Positions 18,097 through 28,432 of a stretch of DNA of 64,000 bases are shown here, in pieces (the stretch's first letter is position 1; each line of letters starts with the position of its first letter). Location of the stretch: the NCBI GenBank assembly GCA_001770015.1, contig MEQB01000022.1, forward strand, positions 90,104-154,103. Reading direction: 5' to 3'. Position numbers and translations under genes: made by a program. This DNA is from Bdellovibrionales bacterium RIFOXYC1_FULL_37_79. GTDB taxonomy: Bacteria > Bdellovibrionota > Bacteriovoracia > Bacteriovoracales > Bacteriovoracaceae. The notes beneath the pieces were generated by a model. That model made no database searches, was not told the origin of the DNA, and was given only the letters and a program-made list of their open reading frames with translations.

Positions 18097-19650
18097 TTAT
18101 TCCCACTCGATGGTGCCAGGTGGCTTATTGGTAATATCATAAACCACTCTCGTAATTCCTGGTACCTCGTTACAAATACGAGATGATATTTGAATCATAA
18201 ATTCTCTTGGTAAATCGCTCCATGTCGCAGTCATGGCATCTACACTATTAACCACACGTACACAGATAACTGCTTCAAAGGCCCGCGAATCCCCTTTTAC
18301 GCCAACCGTCTTCACTGGAAGAAAAACCGTAAAGGCCTGCCAGACCGAAGAATATAGATTGTAGTTATGCAACTCTTCAAAAAGGATCTGATCGGATTGT
18401 TGAACTTTATTAATGGCCTCAATAGATAATTCTCCCAACACTCTGATTCCAATACCAGGCCCGGGAAACGGATGACGATAAACCCAATCATGGGATAACC
18501 CAAGCTCCACTCCCAGTTTTCTAACTTCATCTTTAAATAACCACCTGAGTGGTTCCAGCAGTTTCAGTTTCATGCGCTCCGGGAGTCCTCCGACATTGTG
18601 ATGGGATTTGATAGTAACCGATTTGCCCCCGTTAGCATGAGGAGTAATTGATTCAATCACATCCGGATAAAGTGTTCCTTGGAGCAAATATTCAAACTGG
18701 ATGGCCCTATTTTTTTCAAATTCATGCACCTTCTTTTCAAAAACCTCAATGAAAGTTTTGCCAATCGCTTTTCTTTTAAGTTCAGGATCGTGGATTCCTC
18801 TACAGGCAGTATAAAAATCTTCCTTGGCATCAATAATTTCAATATTAAGACCCGTTTCCTCTTTTAAAACGTCAATATGTTTATAGTCTTGTGGACGAAG
18901 TAAACCGTTGTCCACAAAAAAACAAAAAAGCTTTTGATTTAGAATATCCTTGGATAAGGTGGCTGCCACTAGCGAATCAACTCCGCCAGAAAAAGCACAT
19001 AAAACGTAGTGATCCTTAATTTTCATCACTTCATGACGGGCCTCTTTCAGCATCGTTTTGGCGGTCCAGTCTTTTTTTAGTCCGGCGATCTCCTTATAAA
19101 AATATCTAAGAATCTCTTTCCCGTGCACCGTATGCTCCACTTCTGGATGAAACTGCAATCCAACAATAGGGCGAAATTTATGTTTTATGGCCCCAGTAAA
19201 ATTATTGGTAGATTCCATAATGACATAAAAATCGGTCGGGGTCTTCGCCACATGATCTGAATGGCTCATCCAAACATTCATTTTGGGTGGACAATCTTTG
19301 ATCTTAAAATCATTAACAAATTGAATCTGGGCATTTCCATACTCTCCGGTATGCCCCTTATAGACGGTTCCGCCAAAATATTTTCCCAACAACTGCATCC
19401 CATAGCATATCCCAAGAATTGGCAACTTTTCGTCTTGAAAAAAAACCGTATAATCCTCATTATCCAAAAAAACCGATTGGGGCCCCCCTGATAACACCAG
19501 GGCGTTTGGCTTTTGACCAGCTAATAATTTTTGCTTAACTTCCCCTACCGTATAAATCTCGCTGGAAAAACCCAGTTCTCTGGTTTTTCTAGTAATAAGC
19601 TGGGTATATTGTGATCCAAAATCAGCAATCCATACTTGTCTGTTGGTCAT
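18097..19650 (-). CDS. guaA: GMP synthase (glutamine-hydrolysing)
   Basis: 517 residues, full length. The class I glutamine amidotransferase domain has its triad Cys82 (ILGICYGMQ), His168 and Glu170 (FHPE); the ATP-pyrophosphatase domain has the PP-loop SGGVDS at 221-226; the C-terminal dimerisation domain ends NKPPGTIEWE, the conserved GuaA tail. It converts XMP to GMP with ATP and glutamine. It follows guaB by 9 bp, forming the usual guaBA pair. Confidence 0.98.
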   Translation of the reverse strand: MTNRQVWIADFGSQYTQLITRKTRELGFSSEIYTVGEVKQKLLAGQKPNALVLSGGPQSVFLDNEDYTVFFQDEKLPILGICYGMQLLGKYFGGTVYKGHTGEYGNAQIQFVNDFKIKDCPPKMNVWMSHSDHVAKTPTDFYVIMESTNNFTGAIKHKFRPIVGLQFHPEVEHTVHGKEILRYFYKEIAGLKKDWTAKTMLKEARHEVMKIKDHYVLCAFSGGVDSLVAATLSKDILNQKLFCFFVDNGLLRPQDYKHIDVLKEETGLNIEIIDAKEDFYTACRGIHDPELKRKAIGKTFIEVFEKKVHEFEKNRAIQFEYLLQGTLYPDVIESITPHANGGKSVTIKSHHNVGGLPERMKLKLLEPLRWLFKDEVRKLGVELGLSHDWVYRHPFPGPGIGIRVLGELSIEAINKVQQSDQILFEELHNYNLYSSVWQAFTVFLPVKTVGVKGDSRAFEAVICVRVVNSVDAMTATWSDLPREFMIQISSRICNEVPGITRVVYDITNKPPGTIEWE

Positions 19651-19659
19651 CTCAAATCC

Positions 19660-21147
<1,488 letters not shown>

Positions 21148-21237
21148 TTAAAATTTGGGGACATTATAACGAATTAATAGGAAAAAGCATAATATTACGC
21201 ACGGCAATTTTGATCATTTATGACGATTAGATAAATT

Positions 21238-22377
21238 TTAGTATTCTGCTTGAAAATCTTGATTGTAATTTTTCAAATCCCGGATCAGACTATTAACTTC
21301 ATTGGAATGACGCATTTGTTTTTTAAACTCGTTGGACAGAGAGCTTTCAAATTCGCTATTGCTTTCAGCACTGGCGGTACTCACCGAGGACGGTAAACGA
21401 TAAACGGCTGATTCCCTTTTTTTCGAGATAACCGGAGTTTGTGCGGCACTCTTTACAGACGCTTTAGAACCATAAATCTTGATGTCCACTCCGGATAACT
21501 TATCATAGCTTGGCACAAATTTTTTCTTTTTTGGCCTCACCGACCACTCCACGACCTTCCCCTTATAAAAGGATTCCAATCGCTGGTCTTTTGCAGCTTG
21601 ATTTCTTTTCGTATCAGGTAATAGGTAAATGATTTTATTTTCTTTCAAAGAAGCACCATCAGTTTCATTTTCCGGTGACACGGAAGCCGGTATTCTTAAG
21701 TTCGACTTCCTTTGTGGAAGAATTTCATCATTTTTGGTAAGGGTCGGATGCTTATACTCGATAGGGTGAATTTTATAAAATAAACTTCTCATTTTTTCAT
21801 AAGAAGCATGCCCAAGTTCGGTGGGTCTTCTAGGGGCACCATTTTCAAAATCATTATCAATAAAAGTAAACTGCCCCTTGTCCACCACTTCCTTGAAACT
21901 TTTCTCCAGAACATGGGCAATTTCGAAACTTTCACTTAACGAATAAAGTTGGGTTTTTCCCTTGACCTTATCATAACTCACGATGGCTTCCCCGCCCTTG
22001 TAAGTCACCACTGCATTGGCCGTTTGTATAATAAACTCCTCCACGCTCTGGCCATAAGACTGCACCCAAAGATATCCGGCTAAGAGTTCGGTTAAATTGC
22101 CGGTTATTTTAACATGTGAGGAACCTGCCACATGAAACTTATGATCATAGTAATCAGCAAAGGTAATTTGAGCACCTTCTTCGGTCACAATCTCCGCTAA
22201 ATCAGGGACATGATCAGCGGCCACCAGCGCCTTCGTAACGCCTTGATAAATGGAAAAGACATTCCCTTCCACTGAACTCACCACTGCCACCGGTTTTGCC
22301 CATAAGGAAAACGATAACAAAAAGCTGGCAATCGCAATGGGCCAATTAGTCTTTGTATTTTTGTACGATTTCTTCAT
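21238..22377 (-). CDS. FecR-domain exported protein
   Basis: 379 residues. After a signal peptide (ending SLWAKP) the protein has the FecR-domain pattern: VSSVEGNVFS, a GAQITFAD-like strand, VKITGNLTELLAGYLWVQS and VEEFIIQTANAVVTYKGGEAIVS (about residues 30-145). The remaining 230 residues are low-complexity and charged, with many S, K and E. In Bdellovibrio-like genomes such proteins are envelope components that bind LysM or TPR proteins rather than sigma regulators. Its start overlaps the end of the TPR lipoprotein gene by 32 bp; the upstream Shine-Dalgarno is weak, consistent with coupled translation. Confidence 0.68.
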   Translation of the reverse strand: MKKSYKNTKTNWPIAIASFLLSFSLWAKPVAVVSSVEGNVFSIYQGVTKALVAADHVPDLAEIVTEEGAQITFADYYDHKFHVAGSSHVKITGNLTELLAGYLWVQSYGQSVEEFIIQTANAVVTYKGGEAIVSYDKVKGKTQLYSLSESFEIAHVLEKSFKEVVDKGQFTFIDNDFENGAPRRPTELGHASYEKMRSLFYKIHPIEYKHPTLTKNDEILPQRKSNLRIPASVSPENETDGASLKENKIIYLLPDTKRNQAAKDQRLESFYKGKVVEWSVRPKKKKFVPSYDKLSGVDIKIYGSKASVKSAAQTPVISKKRESAVYRLPSSVSTASAESNSEFESSLSNEFKKQMRHSNEVNSLIRDLKNYNQDFQAEY

Positions 22378-23050
22378 AACGAAAACTCAATATTTTCCAT
22401 TCAGGGGTATTCCTGTATTTTTTTCTGAATTCTTCCACTGTACCAAAAAACTCCTTATGATTACCGAGGCGCAGTTGAGCTAATCCGTACCACAATTTAG
22501 CACCTCTGAAATACTTGCTCTCTGGATAATCGTTGACCAGTCTGTCCATGGTGGAAAGTGCCCAATCATAGTGCTGTCCCGATTCAAATGCAGCAATACC
22601 AGCTTGGAATAAAAATCGATCATCAATTTTTTCGCTGGTGGGATACTGAATGAGAAATGTTTTAAAAAATTGGGCGGATTTTTCGTAATTTTTCTTTTCA
22701 AACTCGGTCTCGGCCATCGTCAAAAGCTGAGCCGGGGACCACTTGTAAATATCAAATCTTACTTGATCATTACTGGAATTGGCAGGGGGCAAACTGGCCA
22801 CTGACCGGCCAGACTTTTGATTTAATTGAATGGATAAAAACTGGTTTTCAGATTTTAACTTTTCAATTTTAAATTCCAACGCATTAATTTCTGCCTGTAA
22901 AATTCTATTTTCTTTCATCAGATTCAGCGATATCTTCTCATACCGGTTAATCTGGGTTGCCTTAATTTCGGCTCGCTTCACCAAATCGCAAGAAGCTGTC
23001 AAAAATAGGGTTACAATCATAAAACACAAAATTATTAAATTTTTTATCAT
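22346..23050 (-). CDS. Lipoprotein with coiled coil and tetratricopeptide-like repeats
   Basis: 234 residues from ATG 23050 (GGAGAAGGG just upstream; a start at 23074 is possible but poorer). The signal peptide ends in the lipobox LTASC, Cys21. Residues about 35-75 form a heptad-type coiled coil, and from about 105 there are TPR-like repeats (AETEFEKKNYEKSAQFFKTF, AGIAAFESGQHYDWAL, LWYGLAQLRLGNHKE). The order coiled coil then TPR resembles CpoB/YbgF, the Tol-Pal associated division protein, but this is a lipoprotein and not next to tol genes. It is coupled to the FecR-domain gene. Confidence 0.68.
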   Translation of the reverse strand: MIKNLIILCFMIVTLFLTASCDLVKRAEIKATQINRYEKISLNLMKENRILQAEINALEFKIEKLKSENQFLSIQLNQKSGRSVASLPPANSSNDQVRFDIYKWSPAQLLTMAETEFEKKNYEKSAQFFKTFLIQYPTSEKIDDRFLFQAGIAAFESGQHYDWALSTMDRLVNDYPESKYFRGAKLWYGLAQLRLGNHKEFFGTVEEFRKKYRNTPEWKILSFRYEEIVQKYKD

Positions 23051-23217
23051 GGCCCTTCTCCGTAAAAAGTCCACACATTCACTCAGTTTATCGGCAGATA
23101 GGAAAAATTGTTTAAAGAGTTTTTTATAATTTAGCCAGCTATCAAAATTGCCACTTCCGCTCCCCTATTAAAACAATAAGTTAAATTACATAACGAGAAT
23201 TTAGGTAATTATGATAG

Positions 23218-23226
23218 TTATCCACA
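23218..23226 (+). promoter_or_regulatory. Single perfect DnaA-box consensus
   Basis: TTATCCACA in the divergent intergenic region between the TPR lipoprotein gene and the ROK kinase gene. It is the strong DnaA consensus, but I see no cluster of further boxes or AT-rich unwinding element, so it is at most a regulatory or titration site. Confidence 0.25.
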
Positions 23227-23260
23227 CGACCCATTTGGTTTTTGAGTATTTTAGTTTAGC

Positions 23261-23289
23261 TTGACTTTAAATTTAATAAAATCCATATT
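23261..23289 (+). promoter_or_regulatory. Candidate sigma70 promoter of the maltodextrin operon
   Basis: TTGACT (-35) and CATATT (-10) with a 17 bp spacer, ending about 30 bp before the ROK kinase start, which has its own GGAG site. It is the best promoter-like sequence upstream of the operon's first gene. Confidence 0.5.
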
Positions 23290-23318
23290 TTAAGAAACCT
23301 CATTCCTTTGGAGCGTTA

Positions 23319-24338
23319 ATGAAGAAAGAATATCTCTTGGGCCTTGATGTGGGTGGAACCAAAATCGAATGTGCACTTATAAAAATGACCAATGGTAAAT
23401 CAGAAGAAAGCTTAAGTGTCTCCACCTCAAAATTTGGAAATCAATTTGCGATTATTCTTGATCGACAAAGAATTCCGACCAATCGACAGGCCGGTTACCC
23501 TAGTGTCATGCAAAATATTTCAACACTCTGTAAGGATATCCTTCAAAAAACCAATCTCAACATTGACCAGGTTATGGGTATCGGAATGGGAGTGCCAGGA
23601 GCCATCCATCCCACTAAGCAGATCATGCTCAATGGCAACACCGGAATTTTTATTAATCAAAATATTGCCTTTGATCTACAACAACTACTAAAAACGGAAA
23701 TTCCTATACACTTGGAAAATGACGCCAATCTTTTTGCACTGTCTGAGGTTTTATGTGGGGCCGGGCAAAACTTTGCAAACCATACGGGCAAAAAGCCCTA
23801 CCACCAAACCGCAATTGGAATCATCCTTGGTACGGGCGTCGGCGGGGGCATTGTGATCAATGAAAATATCCTGCGAGGTACAAATGGCGGTGGTGGAGAA
23901 ATCGGACACACCGTTCTTTACTATGACGGACATCCCTGCTACTGCGGACAAAATGGGTGTGCTGAACAATATTTATCAGGGCCTTCTCTGGAAGCACAAT
24001 TTGCCACCCGAATCTATAATGACATAAGTAAACGCCCAAACTCTAGAGAAATTTTTGAGCTTTACAGCAAAAAAGAACCACAGGCCATGGCCTCGATCAT
24101 ACAGTACAAAAAACACCTGGTGAGATTTTTAACCAATTTAACTAATATTTTTGACCCAGATTATTTTGTGTTAGGTGGAGGAGTCAGTACTCAACATATT
24201 ATTTATGAAAATTTATCTGAGGAACTAACCAGTAAAATTTTTATAAAAAACAGTCATCCTCAAGTGTTAAAAAACGTTTTAGGTGATTCCAGTGGAGTCA
24301 TCGGGGCAGCAATATTACCTTTAATTTCTAAGGATTAA
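23319..24338 (+). CDS. ROK-family sugar kinase (probable glucokinase)
   Basis: 339 residues. LGLDVGGTK at the N-terminus is the ATP-phosphate loop, GGGEIGHTV carries the ExGH motif with the sugar-binding Glu/His, and HPCYCGQNGCAE is the CxCGxxGCxE zinc site that defines ROK kinases. An insertion with RQRIPTNRQAGY near residue 50 is seen in several ROK sugar kinases. The catalytic Asp lies in HLENDANLF. Position at the head of the maltodextrin operon suggests that it phosphorylates glucose released by MalQ. No helix-turn-helix is present, so it is an enzyme and not a repressor. Confidence 0.88.
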   Translation: MKKEYLLGLDVGGTKIECALIKMTNGKSEESLSVSTSKFGNQFAIILDRQRIPTNRQAGYPSVMQNISTLCKDILQKTNLNIDQVMGIGMGVPGAIHPTKQIMLNGNTGIFINQNIAFDLQQLLKTEIPIHLENDANLFALSEVLCGAGQNFANHTGKKPYHQTAIGIILGTGVGGGIVINENILRGTNGGGGEIGHTVLYYDGHPCYCGQNGCAEQYLSGPSLEAQFATRIYNDISKRPNSREIFELYSKKEPQAMASIIQYKKHLVRFLTNLTNIFDPDYFVLGGGVSTQHIIYENLSEELTSKIFIKNSHPQVLKNVLGDSSGVIGAAILPLISKD

Positions 24339-24342
24339 AACC

Positions 24343-25533
24343 ATGATAAAATCATTACTATTTGTGACTATATTTCTTCTGATCTCCATGCCTACTCAGG
24401 CCCAAAATGAAATTACCATCTGGACTTCCTCAGAAAATATAAAGAAAGCCCTCGATAATATAACTGGCGAGTTTGAAAAAGATTTCAAAACCAAAGTAGT
24501 GGTCACAGTCTTAAGCAAAGATCTTACGGTACAATTTAAAACCGCCGCCATCACCAGCAAAGGACCGGATATTTTAGTATGGGCCCATGATGTTATTGGC
24601 GAACTAGCCTATTCTGGACTCATCGAACCTTTGAGCCCTCCCAGCATCATAAAAAACAAAATTTTGGAAGTGGCCTTGGATGCCTTCACTTTCCGAGGAC
24701 GCTTATACGGCTATCCTTACGATCTGGAGGCAGTCGGGCTGATCTATAATAAAAAGCTGGTACCCAATCCCCCTGAAACCATGGAGGAATTAAAAAGAAT
24801 TGCCAAAGAAATCACCAATAAGGACAAGCAGATCTACGGCTTTTTGTACGATATTGGCAACTTCTTCTTCACCTTCCCCTTCTTTTCAGCAGGTGGTGGT
24901 TATATTTTTAAAACCGATAACAACGTAACTAACGTCCATGACATCGGTCTTTCCAACGATGGATCGATTAAAGGCAGCAAATACCTCTACTCTCTTGTGA
25001 GCGAGGGAATAATTCCGTCTTCCACCGATTACGGTATCGCCAGCAATTTCATGAAAAAAGGACAATTAGGAATGACCATCAACGGACCTTGGGCGCTGGG
25101 TGAATTAAAACAGGCCAAGATCGATTTCGGGGTAGCACCTCTTCCCAAACTTGATGGAAACAGGTTACGGCCTTTTGTTGGAACACATGGATTTATCATC
25201 AGAAGGTCAAGTAAAAACAAGATTCTCGCTAAGGAACTTATTGAAGGGTATTTTATGACCAAACAGGGGATTCACTCCCTGTACAAAGAGGATCCCCGCT
25301 GTCCCACCCACAAAGACGTTTTAAATGACCTGACCAAGGATGATCACATTCTTAATGCCTTTTTAGAAAATGCCAAAAATGGAATTCCCATGCCAAATGT
25401 TCCGGAAATGAGTGCTATTTGGGATAGCATGAACAGTGCGCTTAAACTTATTATTTCTGGGCAATCCACCAGCGAAAATGCCCTAAATCAGGCCCATAAA
25501 CAAATAATGTCTTCTTTAAAAATTGAAGAATAA
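24343..25533 (+). CDS. malE: Maltodextrin ABC transporter, periplasmic binding protein
   Basis: 396 residues with a signal peptide (ending MPTQAQ). EITIWTSSENIKKALDNI, GPDILVWAHDVIGELAYSGLIEPL, YGYPYDLEAVGLIYNKKL and MTINGPWALGELKQAKIDFGVAPLP match the E. coli MalE layout closely in order and wording. It binds maltose and maltodextrins and delivers them to MalFG. It starts 4 bp after the kinase gene. A separate promoter-like sequence follows it. Confidence 0.93.
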   Translation: MIKSLLFVTIFLLISMPTQAQNEITIWTSSENIKKALDNITGEFEKDFKTKVVVTVLSKDLTVQFKTAAITSKGPDILVWAHDVIGELAYSGLIEPLSPPSIIKNKILEVALDAFTFRGRLYGYPYDLEAVGLIYNKKLVPNPPETMEELKRIAKEITNKDKQIYGFLYDIGNFFFTFPFFSAGGGYIFKTDNNVTNVHDIGLSNDGSIKGSKYLYSLVSEGIIPSSTDYGIASNFMKKGQLGMTINGPWALGELKQAKIDFGVAPLPKLDGNRLRPFVGTHGFIIRRSSKNKILAKELIEGYFMTKQGIHSLYKEDPRCPTHKDVLNDLTKDDHILNAFLENAKNGIPMPNVPEMSAIWDSMNSALKLIISGQSTSENALNQAHKQIMSSLKIEE

Positions 25534-25571
25534 TTAAGCTGTCAACTACATGTATCTTTTTACAAAATCCC

Positions 25572-25600
25572 TTGAAACAATGGGGCGACAACGCTAGAAT
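25572..25600 (+). promoter_or_regulatory. Candidate internal sigma70 promoter
   Basis: TTGAAA and TAGAAT separated by exactly 17 bp, in the 106 bp gap after malE and 40 bp before the GH13 gene. It could give the downstream genes extra or separate transcription. Confidence 0.5.
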
Positions 25601-25639
25601 GCCCTCTTGGTAATCCGCTTTTAAACTTTTGGTGAAAAT

Positions 25640-28411
25640 ATGTTTAGACAGCTTGCTTTTTTACTTTTTATTCTTTTCACTCAAGCCATCTACGCAAACT
25701 GGAAGACCAATTTCTATACTGATGATTCCCCTTACTACCAACAAGTGACTAAGGATGGTTTCAGCCAAATTATCAGAGTCCACGAAAACTATTGTCATGA
25801 CCTGAAATCTATTCGGATTGAATTTCAAAATTCAAAAATCTTTCCTTTTGAAAAATTGCACCAGTCCCCCATGAACCTCTACGGTCTCGATACCTCTGAT
25901 TTTTGTTGGTATAAGGCGACAGTTAGAGATCTCAATTTAAACGAACCACAAAAAAATAAATTTGTTATTGTTTTGGAAGATTCGCAAAATACTTTTTTTC
26001 TCGGTGAAATAAAAGATTCCATTCTCCCCGCCAAAAGATTAATGACCTCCAAAACCGATATTGCTTGGATGACGCCGGGAACTCAAGGGGCAAACCTCGT
26101 TCTAGGTGGTGGCGTTTTATTTAAAGTCTGGGGACCAAATGCCCAGTTGGTTGAACTTTATATCAACAAGGGGCAAAACAAAATTAATATGCAGTCTGAT
26201 AGCGATCAATTAAATCCCCTGCAAAATCATATTGCCTACGTCAGTAATGCCAACGAAAAAACTACCTACCACTACCAGTTTGTCGTCAATGGAGAGTATG
26301 AAAAAGTTGAGATTGACGAACAACACCACCAGACCGCTATTAAAATTGATCCTATGGCCAGAGAGATCACCTACCAGTGCAAAGGCGCACTTATAAATAA
26401 TTATAAGGACGTCTATGGCGTGGTATCCCAGATCCCAAAATTCAACTGGGAATTTGATCATTACATCAAATCATTTACCAGCATTTCCAAAAATAACAAT
26501 TGGATCATCTACCAACTGTGGCCACTCACTTTCAATCCTCATATCACCAATGATGGCCCTTTATCGGGAACCTTTCAAAGCATCATCGAAAAAATCGACT
26601 ATTTGTCAGGCCTTGGGATTAACGCCGTGGAACTGCTTCCTATTAATGAATTCAGATTCGACGTTTCATGGGGTTATATGTTGGATTCTCTACGACTCAT
26701 TGAAAAAACATACGGCTCTCCTAAAGAGCTTATGAATTTATCTGATAAACTTCATCAAAGGGGAATCAAACTGGTGCTCGATATTGTACTCAATCATGTT
26801 AACAACACTTTAATCAGAGATCCCCTGTCACCTACTAACTTTTCCACCAAATACTATAACGGTGATACCGGCTGGGGGCCCAAGCCCCGCTTTGAATCCC
26901 CCATGGTAAAAAAATGGATTATTGATAGCCTGATTGGACTGATTCGCGACTACCACATAGATGGTTTTCGCTTTGATATGATCAAATATATTTATCAGGA
27001 TAATGATAAAGCCTACTTGTTTTTACAGGAGCTAACCCAACTTCTAAAAATCATCAACCCCGAAATCCATCTTATGGCTGAGGAATTGCCTGACAATGTC
27101 TGGACAACTTACCCTGTCTCAGAAAAAGGGTTAGGATTTGATTCACAATGGAATGATAATTTCAAAAACTTTTTTGAAAAAGACCTGGATGAATACAAAA
27201 ATGATCATCGACTTTTTGATGCAGGGAAATTGGTTGGGGCACTGCATGGATATTCCAACCACGAAAACTTCAAATTTGGTCTTCCCGAAAGAACCGTCAA
27301 CTACCTGGGAAGTCATGATTTTATCGGGAACCGTGATCCTATCATCAGGGTTGTTTCCGATTATTACGCCACTGAACGTGTGGGTAATGAAACTTTTTTC
27401 AGAGTCAAACCGCTTTCAGATAACATTGATTTACCTCGAAAATTCAAATTAATTCATAATGATTTTACCCACTCCTTTATTAAACTGGCTTACGGAATCC
27501 TTTTTACCAAACCGGGAAATATTCTCTTTTTTCAAGGCGAAGAACTGGCAAGTGATATCAATATCCAAAACGAATGGTCATATATCAAGGCCGTCAACAA
27601 CATCCCCACTCAGGATATTGATCGCCGTCGCTATATAAGCGACCATAAAATGTTATGGGAATATCTGGACCCGAAATCTTATAGCGAACTCCATTTTTTA
27701 AATGACACCGAGGTCAAGCTCTTTAAAGGACATCACCAATTTATCAAAGACATGATCAGTTTTCGTAATAACTATCCCGGTATAGGCTCCTTCGATGTGT
27801 TCAACCTGCGCACCTCCCATAATGGATCAGTCATAACCTATCAGCTCAAAAGTGAGGACAACGATTTCTTCATCATATTAAACTTTGGCAACGATATGAA
27901 TGCCGCATGGATTACCTTTCCTGGCTCATCTACCACCTGGTGGAGAGAAGTGATCAACTCATCCGTTGAGGAATATGGCGGTAGTAGTTCCCTATACACC
28001 AACGTTATTGACCAATTGGGTGAAAGGAACAATCTGGTAAGGCTACAAGGCCCTTCCATTATCATCTTTAAAAAAATTCCCCGTCCTCAAATCAATGTCC
28101 AACTATACTTTATGAGCGATCTTGGTAACTGGATTTCCCACGAATCCTTCAAATTGCTCCAAAGCCAGGAAGATTTTGTTTATGAATTAAAATTAGCAAT
28201 CCCCACTGACGGTGTTTATGAATTCAAACTGGCCACCCATAACTGGAGCATCGAGCTGGGTTCCGCCAACGAGCACACCTATTATAGCTTGGATTATGGC
28301 CAGCTAAGTTATCAACCATTCAAACCAAATGTGAAGGTTTTACTTGAAAAAGGAAATTATTCGTTTACATTTAATATCAGAACTTTTGGTTATACTTTTA
28401 AAAAAAAGTAA
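25640..28411 (+). CDS. Exported GH13 alpha-glucan enzyme (branching enzyme / trehalohydrolase-like)
   Basis: 923 residues with a signal peptide (to IYANW). A CBM48-like module (GVLFKVWGPNAQLVELYINKG, about residues 155-235) precedes a GH13 barrel. The four GH13 regions are DIVLNHV (about 379), GFRFDM with the nucleophile Asp (about 444), MAEELPD with the acid/base Glu (about 480) and YLGSHDFIGNR (about 558), where the usual NHD is SHD. The CBM48-plus-GH13 plan with HD-IGNR is closest to GlgB/TreZ-type enzymes. The last 100 residues (from INVQLYFMSDLGNW) look like a further starch-binding or beta-sandwich domain. It probably trims extracellular or periplasmic alpha-glucans to feed MalE. Exact reaction cannot be told from sequence alone. 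Confidence 0.8.
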   Translation: MFRQLAFLLFILFTQAIYANWKTNFYTDDSPYYQQVTKDGFSQIIRVHENYCHDLKSIRIEFQNSKIFPFEKLHQSPMNLYGLDTSDFCWYKATVRDLNLNEPQKNKFVIVLEDSQNTFFLGEIKDSILPAKRLMTSKTDIAWMTPGTQGANLVLGGGVLFKVWGPNAQLVELYINKGQNKINMQSDSDQLNPLQNHIAYVSNANEKTTYHYQFVVNGEYEKVEIDEQHHQTAIKIDPMAREITYQCKGALINNYKDVYGVVSQIPKFNWEFDHYIKSFTSISKNNNWIIYQLWPLTFNPHITNDGPLSGTFQSIIEKIDYLSGLGINAVELLPINEFRFDVSWGYMLDSLRLIEKTYGSPKELMNLSDKLHQRGIKLVLDIVLNHVNNTLIRDPLSPTNFSTKYYNGDTGWGPKPRFESPMVKKWIIDSLIGLIRDYHIDGFRFDMIKYIYQDNDKAYLFLQELTQLLKIINPEIHLMAEELPDNVWTTYPVSEKGLGFDSQWNDNFKNFFEKDLDEYKNDHRLFDAGKLVGALHGYSNHENFKFGLPERTVNYLGSHDFIGNRDPIIRVVSDYYATERVGNETFFRVKPLSDNIDLPRKFKLIHNDFTHSFIKLAYGILFTKPGNILFFQGEELASDINIQNEWSYIKAVNNIPTQDIDRRRYISDHKMLWEYLDPKSYSELHFLNDTEVKLFKGHHQFIKDMISFRNNYPGIGSFDVFNLRTSHNGSVITYQLKSEDNDFFIILNFGNDMNAAWITFPGSSTTWWREVINSSVEEYGGSSSLYTNVIDQLGERNNLVRLQGPSIIIFKKIPRPQINVQLYFMSDLGNWISHESFKLLQSQEDFVYELKLAIPTDGVYEFKLATHNWSIELGSANEHTYYSLDYGQLSYQPFKPNVKVLLEKGNYSFTFNIRTFGYTFKKK

Positions 28412-28432
28412 TTTTTAAGGAGCTCCATCCAA

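Noticed and set aside
18312..19491. Frames on both strands inside guaA
   Set aside because: guaA is full length with all catalytic motifs, so these are chance frames.
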